Both the position numbers and the translations under genes were made by a program. Of a stretch of 64,000 nucleotides of DNA, positions 51,614 to 62,305 are shown one piece after another. The stretch spans positions 43,603,418 to 43,667,417 of the forward strand of contig ML664161.1 in NCBI GenBank assembly GCA_007570785.1. The letters are read 5' to 3'. Under the pieces are notes generated by a model. That model was given only the letters and a program-made list of their open reading frames with translations. It ran no database searches and had not been told where the DNA came from. Position 1 is the stretch's first letter; each line of letters opens with the position of its first letter. The stretch is from Antilocapra americana (Eukaryota; Chordata; Mammalia; Artiodactyla; Antilocapridae).

Positions 51614-51757
51614 CTATAGTCTGTTATAACCTAGTAGTCAGAGTGATGCTCTTAAAATATGTTACCTCTTTGTTTAGAAACCTTCTGTGGCTTCCCATTA
51701 CATACAGAGTAAAAGCCCAAGTACACCGAATAATGTCAAGACATAGAAAAAAGGGTT

Positions 51758-51864
51758 TTCAACCTCAGCACTGTTGATATTTTGGGCCAGATAAGTTTTG
51801 TGTTGGGGGCTATACTGTGCACTGTAGGGTGTTCATCGGCATCCCTGGCCTCTCCCAGTTGTCA
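51758..51864 (-). mobile_element. MER5A hAT-Charlie fragment, first half
   Basis: TTTTGTGTTGGGGGCTATAC, TGTGCACTGTAGGGTGTTCA and GCATCCCTGGCCTCTCCC match the reverse complement of MER5A, a non-autonomous hAT element. It stops where the BovB begins. Confidence 0.72.
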
Positions 51865-52730
51865 GTTCAGTTCAGTCACTCAGTCGTGTCCGACTCTTTG
51901 CGACCCCGTGGACTGCAGTGCACCAGGCCTCCTTGTCCATCACCAACTCCCAGTGTTTACTCAAACTCATGCTCATTGGGTTGGTGATGCCATCCAACCA
52001 TCTCATACTCTGTCGTCCCCTTCTCTTCCCTCCTTCAATCTTTCCCAGCATCAGGGTCTTCAGATGAGTCAGTTCTTCACATCAGGTGGCCAAAGTATTG
52101 GAGTTTCAGCTTCAACATCAGTCCTTCCAATGAATATTAAGGACTGATTTCCTTTAAGATGGACTGGTTAGATCTGCTTGCAGTCAAGGGACTCTTAAGA
52201 GTCTTCTCCAACACTACAGTTCAAAAGCATTAATTCTTTGGAGCTCAACTTTCTTTATAGTCTATCTCCCACATCCATACACTACTGGAAAAGCCATAGC
52301 CTTGACTAGACAGACCTTTGTTTGCAAAGTAATGTCTCTGCTTTTAAATATGCTGTCTAGGTTGGCCATAACTTTTCTTCCACTCAGCAAGCGTCTTTTT
52401 ATTTCATGGCTGCAATCACCATCTGCAGTGATTTTGGAGCCCGAGAAAATAAAGTCTATCACTATTTCCATTGTTTCCCATATAGTTGCCATAAAGTGAT
52501 GGGACTAGATGCCATGATCTTAGTTTTCTGAATTTTGAGTTTTAAGCCATCTTTTTCACTCTCTTCTTTCACTTTCATCAAGAGGCTCTTTAGTTTTTCT
52601 TCACTTTTTGCCATAATGGTGATGTCATCTGCATATCTGAGGTTATTGATATTTCTCCCAGCAATGTTGATTCCAGCTTGTGCTTTATCCAGCGCAGCAT
52701 TTCTCATGATCTACTCTGCATATACGTTGT
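51865..52730 (-). mobile_element. BovB LINE inserted in MER5A
   Basis: Minus-strand BovB from its TCAGTTCAGTTCAGTC tail to the reverse transcriptase. Frame pieces include RNAALDKAQAGINIAGRNIN with an intact YADD box (YADDITIM). A short GTTGT occurs at both borders. Confidence 0.92.
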
Positions 52731-52810
52731 AATAAGCAAAAATAGCTCCAGTCACTGCCTGATGTCCATGGGGAGGCAAGTTCACCTCAGATCTAGAACC
52801 ACTGCTCCAA
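52731..52810 (-). mobile_element. MER5A hAT-Charlie fragment, second half
   Basis: AAAAATAGCTCCAGTCACTG, GTCCATGGGGAGGCAAGTTC and TAGAACCACTG continue the MER5A pattern interrupted at 51864. Confidence 0.72.
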
Positions 52811-53149
52811 CCCTGATCCCTCTGTTACTTCTTCCACCTCATCTCCAACAACCCTCACTTCACTCATTCCTCCAGCCATTCCACCTTCATGCTTTCTCCA
52901 GTACACTAAACACTCTCCAGCCTTAGGGACTTTGCACTTGTCTTTTTCTCTGTGTGGAATCATGTTCCCTTACATAGCCATATGGCTCACTCCCTCACCT
53001 CCTTCCCTTCTTTGCTCAACTGTCTTCCCAGTGAGGCCTCTTTTGACCACTCAGTTAATTTAAAACTATCCTCAACTGCCTTCCATTTCTTGTACACTAT
53101 TTCTCCTTCTTCTGCTCTGTCTTTCTGACTTGTTCATTCTCTCTCTTCC

Positions 53150-53275
53150 CCAGTTAGAATGTAAGCTTCAAGGTGATAGGTTTCATTTTTCCTGTTTTGT
53201 TCACTGCTGTACTCCCAGTATCTAGAGCAGTACTTGACACATGGTAGTGCTCAGGTAACATTTATTGAATGAATG
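53150..53275. repeat. L2-type LINE 3' fragment
   Basis: GAATGTAAGCTTCAAGGTGA, TGTTCACTGCTGTACTCCCA, CTAGAGCAGTACTTGACACA and ATTTATTGAATGAATGAA follow the L2 3' end pattern. It sits 70 bp before CCDC191 exon 4. Confidence 0.75.
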
Positions 53276-53344
53276 AAGATAGCAAATGAAGAAAGTCTCT
53301 GAAGTAACTGAAATATTAAAAAGATGTTTTTGTCTTAATGATAG

Positions 53345-53488
53345 CTCAGGAATTGGTCAACGACTGGTTAGACACCAAACTTAAGCAAGAACTAGCAAGT
53401 GATGGGGACGATGATGCTGAAGACACTGTGTCCAGTATCCCTCCTTTGCCAGAAGCCAGTGGACATTTGAAATACGACAAGTTTGATG
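53345..53488 (+). CDS. CCDC191: CCDC191 exon 4
   Basis: Acceptor TTAATGATAG, donor TGATG|GTAAGA. It encodes AQELVNDWLDTKLKQELASD, an acidic run (GDDDAEDT) and GHLKYDKFD. It enters and leaves in phase 1. The AQELVNDWLD motif is characteristic of CCDC191. Confidence 0.93.
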
Positions 53489-53716
53489 GTAAGAACTTAC
53501 CTGATTGTTCTGAGCTTTAACATCAATGATGGTTCCAAGGAATCTTTTTAATTGTTCTGAATAATAAATAATATGTTATTTGACTTTTCTGTGTTTTGCT
53601 TAGTTTTGTAATTGGCTTTAAGTTTTCTTGATTCACTTTAAATTACTAATCTATATGTCAGTAAATTCTTGGTGATTTTTAAAATTAAAAGATTATATTA
53701 TTTGTAATTCTTATGA

Positions 53717-53931
53717 TTGGGCTTCCCTTATAGCTCCATTGGTAAAGAATCTGCCTGCAATGCAGGAGACCCAGGTTCGATTCTTGGGTTGGGAAGATCC
53801 CCTGGAGAAGGAAATGGCAGCCCACTCCAGTATTCTTACCTGGAGAATCTCATGGACAGAGGAGCCTAATGGGCTACAATCCATGGCATTGCAAGAGTTG
53901 GACATGACTTAGTGACTAAACCGCCACCAAG
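53717..53931 (+). mobile_element. Bov-tA SINE
   Basis: AAGAATCTGCCTGCAATGCA, CCCAGGTTCGATTCTTGGGT and CATGGACAGAGGAGCCTAAT in order, ending GACTTAGTGACTAAA. Confidence 0.92.
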
Positions 53932-54929
53932 TGTTTCTTATAACAGCAATTAATGCTGATTAAGAATGCCTCTTTCATATATTATTGGATGACCATTTAT
54001 TCTGATGGCTGTTTCAATGTTTCACCATATTTAAGCATTGATATACCATTTTGTATTTACAAAATGTTTCAAATATCTTTATAAGGGAGGTTATTACTTG
54101 TGTACAGAGCTAGAGTCAGACAAGAAAGATAGCTAACTTGTGCGGATTCCTCAGTTGCACTCCTAGAGTCTAAGATTCTTTCTCTAAGCATAGGGGCAGA
54201 CATGGTGATGGTGGCGGCGGCTCCCCTTGCATGACTCGGGCACCCCTGCTGAGCTCATCCTGCAGCATTTCCCTTGTTTAGGTCTCTACAGTCACAAAGT
54301 CATGAGCTCTTAAAGTTAAGGGACTCCTCAAGATCACCTAATCGATTTAGTCTCTTCACCCCCTCAGACAGAGGTTCTTCCAAAGTGTCCCTTATGTGGG
54401 ATAATATAATCTCTGCCTGAACACTTCCAGGATAGAGGTCCTGCACCCTGGGAAGAGCCCAGTTAGCTGTTGTGAGGCTCTAATCTTTATAAATTCTCTC
54501 TTTTTTAGGAAAAATTAGGATTTTTGTCCTCAACTTTTACCCTTTAGTGCAACAGAAAATATTGATATCATTTTCTCTCAAGAATAGTCTTCTCTTTTTT
54601 TTGGGAGTTGTAATCATATCTGAACCTTCATATAGGTCAGTGTTCCTAGATTAAATGGCACTAGTACTCTCAGAAGTTTTCTATATCACATTGTTTCAGA
54701 TATACTGATTGCCACCTTTAGATATTTTTCTAGTTTAGTGATGTTGTTATTAGAGTGAAACATTTCAGTACTTAGCATTTATTCTGAAATATGAAATATA
54801 ATGAAACTGCTACTTTCTTTCATATGGTGCTAATAGATCTAGTTATATCTCTACTCAGGTTTGTTATTACCTTCTAGTATTGTACTAGGCCTCACTCATG
54901 CTTATAGTGTTCCTTTTTGGGGGGATCAA

Positions 54930-56370
54930 AGCATTGAACAAAAATATTACTTAGCCATTAAAAAAGAATGTTTATCAAATTTATTAACTAACATATGATT
55001 ATCTCAATAGGTAAAGAAAAAATACTTGACAAAATCAATTCCTGATTAAAACTCAGCAATCTAGTAATAAAAGGTTAATTCTTCAACCTGACAAAAGGCA
55101 TTTATACACATGACACATACAGAAAACAAATACCAAAATGACGAACATAAATCCTACCTTATCAAAAATTGCATTACATGTAAATGGATTAAACATTCCA
55201 ATCAAAAGATGTAGACTGACAGAATGAACTTATGACCTTACTATATGCTGTTTCAAGAGATACAATCTAGCGTCAAAGACACAAACAGGTTGAAAGTGAA
55301 AGGATGGAAAAAGATGTACTATGCAAATAATAACCATAAAGGAGTGACAGTAGCTTAATAATCTCAGAAAAAATAAGTTCAAGATAAAAAATTGTTACTC
55401 AAGACAAGGAAGGGCATTCTATAGTAATAAAAGGGTCAATCCATCAAGAAAACATAATGAGGATGAACATATATATACCTAAAAAAAAAGAGCCACAAAG
55501 TAAGGGAAGCACAAACTGACAAAATTAAAGGGAGAAATAGGTCATTCAGGATTGACACTTGGCAACTTTAGTACCCCATTTTTGATAATGCATAGAATTA
55601 AATAGAACATCATCAAGAAAAATATTCGGTATCACTAGGCATTAGGAAAAAGCAAATTAAAATTATAATCAGTAACCAGTATGAAACTATTAAAATGGCT
55701 TAATTAAAAACCTGAGCACTCCTACACTGCTGGTGAGAATGAGAAATTGTGTAACCACTTTGGAAAACGGTTTGACAATTTCTGAAAAAGTTAAGCATGT
55801 ACTTATCATATGATCCACCCATTCCACTCCTAGACATTTTCCCAAGAGAAAAGAAAGCATATATTTGTACAAAGACTTGTACACAAATGTTCATAACAAC
55901 TTTAGGTGTAATAGCCAAAATCTGAAAACAATCCAGATGTCTATTCCAGGTGAGAAAAATGAATTAGTCATGGTATGTCCATACAGTGGAATACTACTCA
56001 GCAGTAAAAAGGGATACACTATTGATACAAAAACATGAATGAATCTCAGAATAATTATGCTGAGTTTAAAAAAGCATAACCAAAAAGAATACATAGTATA
56101 TAATTTAATTGATACCAAATTCTGGAAAACATAGGGCTGGGGTTATCTTTGGGATATGGCAAAGAGTATGGGAAGAACTTAGAGGAAGAGATTGCAGATC
56201 AGCATGAGGACCCTTTTGCAGCTGACAGACAAATTCATTATCTTGATTGTATTGGTGTTTACTGGTACCTATATATATCAAAACTTACTGTAGACTTTAA
56301 GTATTTACAAGTTTATTGTATGTTAGGCCACAGTAAAGCGTTTTTTAAAAAGAGCACTGGAGTCATCAAG
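54930..56370 (+). mobile_element. Old L1M fragments
   Basis: Stretches such as CAAAGACACAAACAGGTTGA, GGGCATTCTATAGTAATAAA, GGTGAGAATGAGAAATTGTG, ATGATCCACCCATTCCACTC and ACAGTGGAATACTACTCAGC follow L1 ORF2 and 3' sequence in sense orientation, with all frames broken. Confidence 0.72.
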
Positions 56371-56673
56371 GACATTTAAATCCTTGTAATACAAATGTAA
56401 AAGTAGCATCTTTTAAATTTGGCAGCGAGGGAGTTGTTAGTGACTTGGATGAAGGCAGTTCCTCATGAGCGGAGTTTTCTTCTTCTTAGTTGAAGGTAGT
56501 TGCTGAGGGTTGTACTCATCCAATTGGCATTATCAGTTACTATTTATTGAACTCACAGCTTTGTATTTTTATTGTACCAGGATTATTTATATAAATATGG
56601 AAATTATACTAAAATTGCATTTAAAAAATTTCTTTTGATTTTCCCTTTTTTGTTGTTGTTCTGTTTCCCCCAG

Positions 56674-56852
56674 ATTTATGTGGTTATTTGGAGGAAGAAG
56701 ATGAAAGTACCACTGTTCAAAAATTCATAGACCATCTGCTCCATAAAGACGTGGTGGATTCTGGGATATTGGAAGATCTTGGAATGAATGAAAACCAAGA
56801 CAAGAAGCAGCAGAAGGATCCTCGTCTTACCATGGAGATGAGACATAAGCAG
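56674..56852 (+). CDS. CCDC191: CCDC191 exon 5
   Basis: The strong acceptor TTTCCCCCAG and donor AAGCAG|GTGGGA bound this exon. It encodes DLCGYLEEEDESTTVQKFID, HLLHKDVVDSGILEDLG and ends RLTMEMRHKQ. The exon leaves phase 0. The charged lysine- and glutamate-rich end leads into the coiled coil of exon 6. Confidence 0.94.
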
Positions 56853-58324
56853 GTGGGAGGGAAAAGCAGAATTAAAATGGATAACAGGAAGCAATCTTGG
56901 TGTAACACATTTAATAAGCTTAAATAAAGACTTAGGCTTTATTGTGAAAAAGGTGCCATCTGTGGTTTGGTTAGAAAGAATAAAAATAAAATATAAGAAC
57001 TTCAGAAGAAAAATAATGCTCATAAACTGGGGATAGGAAACAATATAAGAAAACCAAAAAGAGGAATAATTCATTTTGACCAAGAGAGTGTTAAGGGAAG
57101 CTTTATTAGTTTGGATGTGGTACTTCCTATTATAAATATATAGATTGGGTTTTGCTCGAGTTTGGTTTTTGAAGTGTAATGTCAAGATATTAATATCACA
57201 GATATTCTGGTGAATGTTACAATGATAATTCTTTTCTAGACAGCAGAAAAATTTACTCATTTTGTGATTATAATTTGAAAGGGAGGACAGAGCTGAATTA
57301 AATCTAGTTCATCTGTTTTGAATTAAGAAAGGCATATGGGAACTTTCTTTTCTCCAAAGGGAATAGTAGGTTATAGGAAAAAGATTCGTCTCAACACTTT
57401 GTAGAGGCGCTTCAAAAAGTCAGGATGACCAAGTCTCTCCCACATGTCCAGAACCAAGGCCAGACTAAAATTAATATCTCTATGTGTGCATGCTCTCTTT
57501 TTGTAATACTGAATTTCTGATTACTTTAAACCATACGTTATGCTGAAGAAGCACTAAGGATGTTAGAGAAACTGGGGTAGAAGTATGAGCCTGGTTTGGA
57601 TTTATGATGAAAGATGGGGAAACGGCTCATTTAGAGCCATTAACTAGAAGTCTTATCACAACTGGAGAATAAAATAAGGGTAAAGTTAAGTGAAACAGGA
57701 AGGAAAGGATCACTCTTTAATTCATAGCTAGTTAAGCCTCTAAAGAATTAATGAATTTGGAAAAAAAAATGATTGTGCTTATTCAGAAATAGCTGTGAAG
57801 TTCATGATTTTGATTTCCAAATATGACCCAGAATCACTGATAAATTTAAATAAAGGTAGAATTGATAAAAAGTCATGGTGTTTCTGAAGTCAGTAAACCA
57901 CTCTACTAGCCTTTACAAAGTAGCCTATCAAAAATACCATTATCCTTTCTTAAATTATAATTAGCGTACAGACAGAGCCTAAATAAATAACAATAATGTA
58001 CACCTTAGAAGATCTTACAGAAAGGAAATCATTACTAAACAAGAATCCAGAACTTGGCATGCAACCCATTCGATTTCAACTTTTTCATGATGCAGATAAT
58101 TCCCAAATTGTCTGGGGTCGTCTTTCCTGACTTCATTTAAAATTTTGTATTGGCTATTACCCAGTAAACAAATGAACTTCCCCTCTTTTTCTGATAAACA
58201 GTGGGGTTCTGGGCTGGCATGTTTCAATGTAGTTGTATTCTGAACTTCAAAATGTGTTTTTAGGTTTTGCATATCCCTTTCTACTTGAAAGGCTGCATCT
58301 CAACCTTGATGTATTCTCTTGAAG
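56853..58324 (+). other. CCDC191 intron 5
   Basis: GT-AG intron of 1.5 kb. Minus-strand frames at 56676-57260 are shadows over AT-rich DNA; nothing else recognised. Confidence 0.8.
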
Positions 58325-58548
58325 GTAAAAGAAAATCGCTTAAGACGTGAGAAAGAACTGGAGCGCCAGAGAATTGAAAAGACCCTGAAAAAATCGGCCT
58401 TCTTAGAGGCTCAGTATCTGGTGCAAGAAGAGAAGAAAAGGAAGGCTCTAGAGGCCAAGAAAGAGGAGGAAGAGATTCAGAGGGAGATGGTAAAGCTGCG
58501 GAGGGAGATAATTGAGAGGAGACGCACAGTGGAAGAAGCATGGAAAAT
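58325..58548 (+). CDS. CCDC191: CCDC191 exon 6, coiled coil
   Basis: Acceptor TCTTGAAG, donor AAAAT|GTAAGC. It encodes VKENRLRREKELERQRIEKT, the stretch EEKKRKALEAKKEEEEIQRE and ends RRRTVEEAWK (aa 199-272). The composition is almost entirely Lys, Arg, Glu, Leu and Ala with heptad-like spacing, giving a long single helix or coiled coil. It leaves phase 2; the split codon becomes Ile with exon 7. Confidence 0.95.
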
Positions 58549-58959
58549 GTAAGCCAGCCATGATAAGCAAAGTGAAGTTTTTTTGTTTAAGCAGTCATTT
58601 TGGAAGTACTCTAAAGTTCTTTAAAATGTACCAACAATGCAATAACAAGACACAAAAGAGAAATCACCCACTATTCCACCATCTTAACAAGCTAGCTATT
58701 TTCATTTTTCCATGTTTCCTTCTGGTCTTGGTTCCTTTAGGTACTTAATTGCAACCATAAAATAGATTTAATTTGTCTTTCTGCTTGTTGTAATTACCAC
58801 ATGGCCTGGAGTCCTAAGGTCTGTGTTTTACTCCATTGAGTTCGTATACCATAATTTATGTAATGACCTCCACTCCTCATACTGGTAAGCATTTCAGCTA
58901 ATTTCAGATTTTTCACCAGTATGTAGTTCAGTGAGCATCCTTAAGCATAGAGTGTTTTT

Positions 58960-59240
58960 ATTCTTTTGAATTATGTTCTTAGGTGTATAATTACTGAGTT
59001 AAATGGTGTAGACTTTTATGACTCTTGAAACATTGCCAAATTCATTTCCCAATGGGTTGTACTTATTTACATGATTGCTGGCAGCGGGGCACACTCAGCA
59101 TTGGGGGAGGTCATCACTTTCAATATTTTTACACTTCTAATAAGTATCCTGTTGGTTAGTTTGCATCTGTTTGTGTACCTGAATGTTTTTAAGGTTGAAA
59201 ATGTTTCCTTATGCACATTTACTAATTTTGCCTCATTCTG
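58960..59240 (-). mobile_element. Old L1-type fragment, antisense
   Basis: GTATAATTACTGAGTTAAAT, GACTCTTGAAACATTGCCAA and CATGATTGCTGGCAGCGGGG resemble the antisense of an old L1 3' region. Weak match. Confidence 0.4.
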
Positions 59241-59879
59241 TTGTGAATTGCCTCAGTGTCCCATCTTCGGATAATCATACAGAGTCACCATGGCCTTACT
59301 GCCACTGATAAAGAAAAAAATATCTGACAAAAGAGGGAAATCAAAATAGTCCTTACAGGATGTAGTACTGGTGTGTGTCTTCAGGCAGAAAATGAGCTTC
59401 ATAAATGAAATCACTGACGTCTCTATTCTGAGAAACAGCACTGATGCATAAACTGCAGAAGCCTAAGGGCAACATGCCCGAAATGCCGAATAGTCAAACT
59501 GAGAGGCCAGGAAGACCTATTAGATAATCCCTTCAACCACCATCGGCCTATGCAGCTTTTCCCCCTGTGTTCCTGATTGCACTCATCCCACCCAATTTAA
59601 AACAACTCAGCAGTGGACGCGAGTTTCATTCTTTCAAGTGCCAGGCTCAGGCCTCCTCCAGATGCCCTTCCTTTTAGAAAGTAATCACCAGTGTTTTAGT
59701 GAGTTCTTGCTAAGGTCAGCCTTGCTCTTCAGATTGCTCTCAAGCTCTGACAAATCTAGGCTGGCCTAAAATAAATTGTGAAAACAACATTTGATGGAGC
59801 TCTGCTCACAGTGGGCACTCCACAGACGTTCACTCACCAGACATTTCTCTTAAAAGTTAAAAGCTTATCCACGGATACA

Positions 59880-60320
59880 GTGAGACAGGGAACATGCAGT
59901 CCTTCTAGGTGGACAAACTGATTTAAACGTTCCAGAAAGCAATTTGGCAATAAACTGTAAGAGCCAAAAGTGAAATGTTATTATCACTTGACCTGGAAAT
60001 TCTAGTCCTAGGAAAACTACCCTAAGTAGATAATCAGAAATCCAAATATTTATACACAAAGATAGTGAAAATAACGTTATTTATAATAATACATATTGGA
60101 GAAGTTAATAAATACTAGTTGTACAGTGAAACAGCACTGACATGTTATCAGTGTTTTTTTCTGGGTAGAAATATGTAAAGCGAACATGCTGACCACTATA
60201 CTATGGAAATGTTGCCTGGGTATTTATGGGTGTCCTTTATACCTCTCCAATTTTTCACAGTGAGCAGATACTGCTTTCATAGCAGATACATATTTTGATG
60301 CTATTTTTAAAAATGGTATT
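59880..60320 (+). mobile_element. Old L1M fragment
   Basis: AGAAAGCAATTTGGCAATAA, TTGACCTGGAAATTCTAGTC and TTATAATAATACATATTGGA follow the L1 3' region pattern, degraded. Confidence 0.6.
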
Positions 60321-61534
60321 AATATTAGAACTGTATTTCTTTAATGCCTACTGTGATCTGCCGATAACTATCTAATATGACACTGTTATGGCATTAGTAA
60401 GTTGGGAAAGTCAGTAAGATGTTATTGTTGGTAGGACTTTTTAATTTTTTTGTAAAATAGCCTAAATCTGCTCCATTGAATAGTTTCAAAAGTGTCTTCT
60501 CTAAGAGATTTGTTAATTACAAAGGGAAAAATAGCAGCTTTACATTAGAAAAGCTACCTTAACCAAGTGATGGTTCATATCCCCAGGAATAAGATATAAC
60601 TTTGTGTGCTCCCATAGGATATATGATAATTAATGAATAAATATCTTTAGATTATTCTGGCATCCCTCTCTCAATTTGAGTTTCCACAACTGTAAGGTGA
60701 AATTCAGAGAGACTAGGTAGGTGACTCTCCAGAGTTTTCACAGCTGGTTTGTGGCAGGGCCCATGAGTCCTGATTCCTGGCAGATGCTTTCTCTACTATA
60801 TCACTGATAAAATGTATACCTTATACTCTTACACATACCTGTACAGTTTAATACACTCCAATAAGAAGGCAATGGTTAAGAGCTGGCTTGGATTGGTGAG
60901 GGTAAAGGATTACCTGAATGAGAAAGAGAAGAGAAGTGGGTGAGCAAGAGAGAACCAGAAATTTGAGCAACAGAGTTACTAAGAGATTCTTATTAACTTC
61001 CCTGAAGTCCTTTTCCTCTTTGTTATTATGTTCTACTTTTTTCTCTTTTCAGGTATTTTTAAATTCATATAAATTCCATTCTCTCCTTATTCAGTAACAT
61101 CTGATTCTTTTATTATTTTTTTCCTAGAAAACTTGTAAAAGCCTTATGATAAAAAACTCACTCCTTTCTTACCTGAGGGTCCTGTTTTATCTCCCCTTAT
61201 GAAAAGTGAGAGAACTCATGCCTGTATCAGAGGATATCTAATGGTTTTTATCTCTCAAATTTTGATCAAGGTATTATTCAATGTTAAACTCAATGAAAAT
61301 ATTTTAGTAAAATATCTATAAGGCTTTCTGCTTTGCAGAATACATTATAATAATGTTATTTCATTTAACTGTATTTTATAAAAGAATAAACTAACTCAGA
61401 AAACTCTCTCTGTAATTTTAGGCCCAGATCTAAAATTCTCTACCTTCTGATGGAAAATTCAGTGTTTATTCCACTGTGATAGATTCTAATTAAGTCTATT
61501 GTTCATACATGTAGCTTTTAATTGTTATTACTAG

Positions 61535-61685
61535 AGAGAAGAAGAAGCAAGAAAATTCTCCAAAAATTCCAGAGAAAGGCATGTTTCAAAGTGTTCATAT
61601 TCTTCTGGATGAAGAAAAAACGGCAAAAGAAAGAAAGAAGATGCTGAAAGAGTTACTAATACAAACTTTCAAGGAAAATCGCCAG
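61535..61685 (+). CDS. CCDC191: CCDC191 exon 7
   Basis: Acceptor TTATTACTAG, donor CGCCAG|GTAGGA, ends phase 0. It encodes IEKKKQENSPKIPEKGMFQS, VHILLDEEKTAKERKK and LLIQTFKENRQ, continuing the charged helical region (to aa 323). The next exon lies beyond the window. Confidence 0.92.
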
Positions 61686-62305
61686 GTAGGAATTGTAACA
61701 TCTCTTTATCCAGCATTCTGCAGCATAAATGACAAAGGGCTCCATCAGAGATGTGACAGGGTAACACTAAGCCCAGCCGAGCCTTGTTACAATTACCAGA
61801 GCTGCCCACACCATTTGCTCTGTGCCACCCGACGGACTTAGTACATAAGGGAGCATTTCAATCTCTTATTCAGGGGCTATTCTTACACACTCTGTGTGAT
61901 CCTGAGAAATTGGGGTATGAATTTGGGATGTGTTTCTAAATTACCCTTTTTGGAGTAGTGTGTAAGTACTAATGTAGATCTCTGGCAGTTTGCAGGCATA
62001 GCTTCTGCTTTGACAGTCTTATAGACCAACTTTTATTCAGAAGAATTATTCAGAAAGTTACTTGCCTTTTGGTAGCTCAAATCCTAAACAGTAATATATT
62101 AGTGCTTCTGCTTTTAATGGTATGCGTTCTATTTTACTCTTCTATCACTTTCTTTAGTTCCACTATTTGTAAAATTAACTGGCCAATTTTTTATTGACTA
62201 CTGCGTATCCTCCCCAGGCTATTTAGACAAATATTTTTCAGTAAAGTAGGATCAAAGGCAATATAAATTTGGGGCTTACAATGTTTCAGGTAAAAAGAAT
62301 TCCTT
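61686..62305 (+). other. CCDC191 intron 7, first part
   Basis: Starts GTAGGA after exon 7. No repeat recognised before the L1 tail. Confidence 0.75.

Larger units (their letters stand above)
53489..56673 (+). other. CCDC191 intron 4
   Basis: GT-AG intron. It holds a Bov-tA and an old L1M; 53935-54900 shows nothing firm. Confidence 0.8.
58549..61534 (+). other. CCDC191 intron 6
   Basis: GT-AG intron. Old L1 traces are listed separately. 59260-59870 has nothing recognised, and a possible MIR lies around 60690-60785. Confidence 0.8.

Noticed and set aside
56676..57260. 194-codon minus-strand frame over CCDC191 exon 5
   Set aside because: It is antisense to a confirmed exon and then AT-rich intron, with no recognisable domain.
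58281..58541. Minus-strand serine- and leucine-rich frame
   Set aside because: Shadow of the Glu/Lys-rich CCDC191 exon 6.
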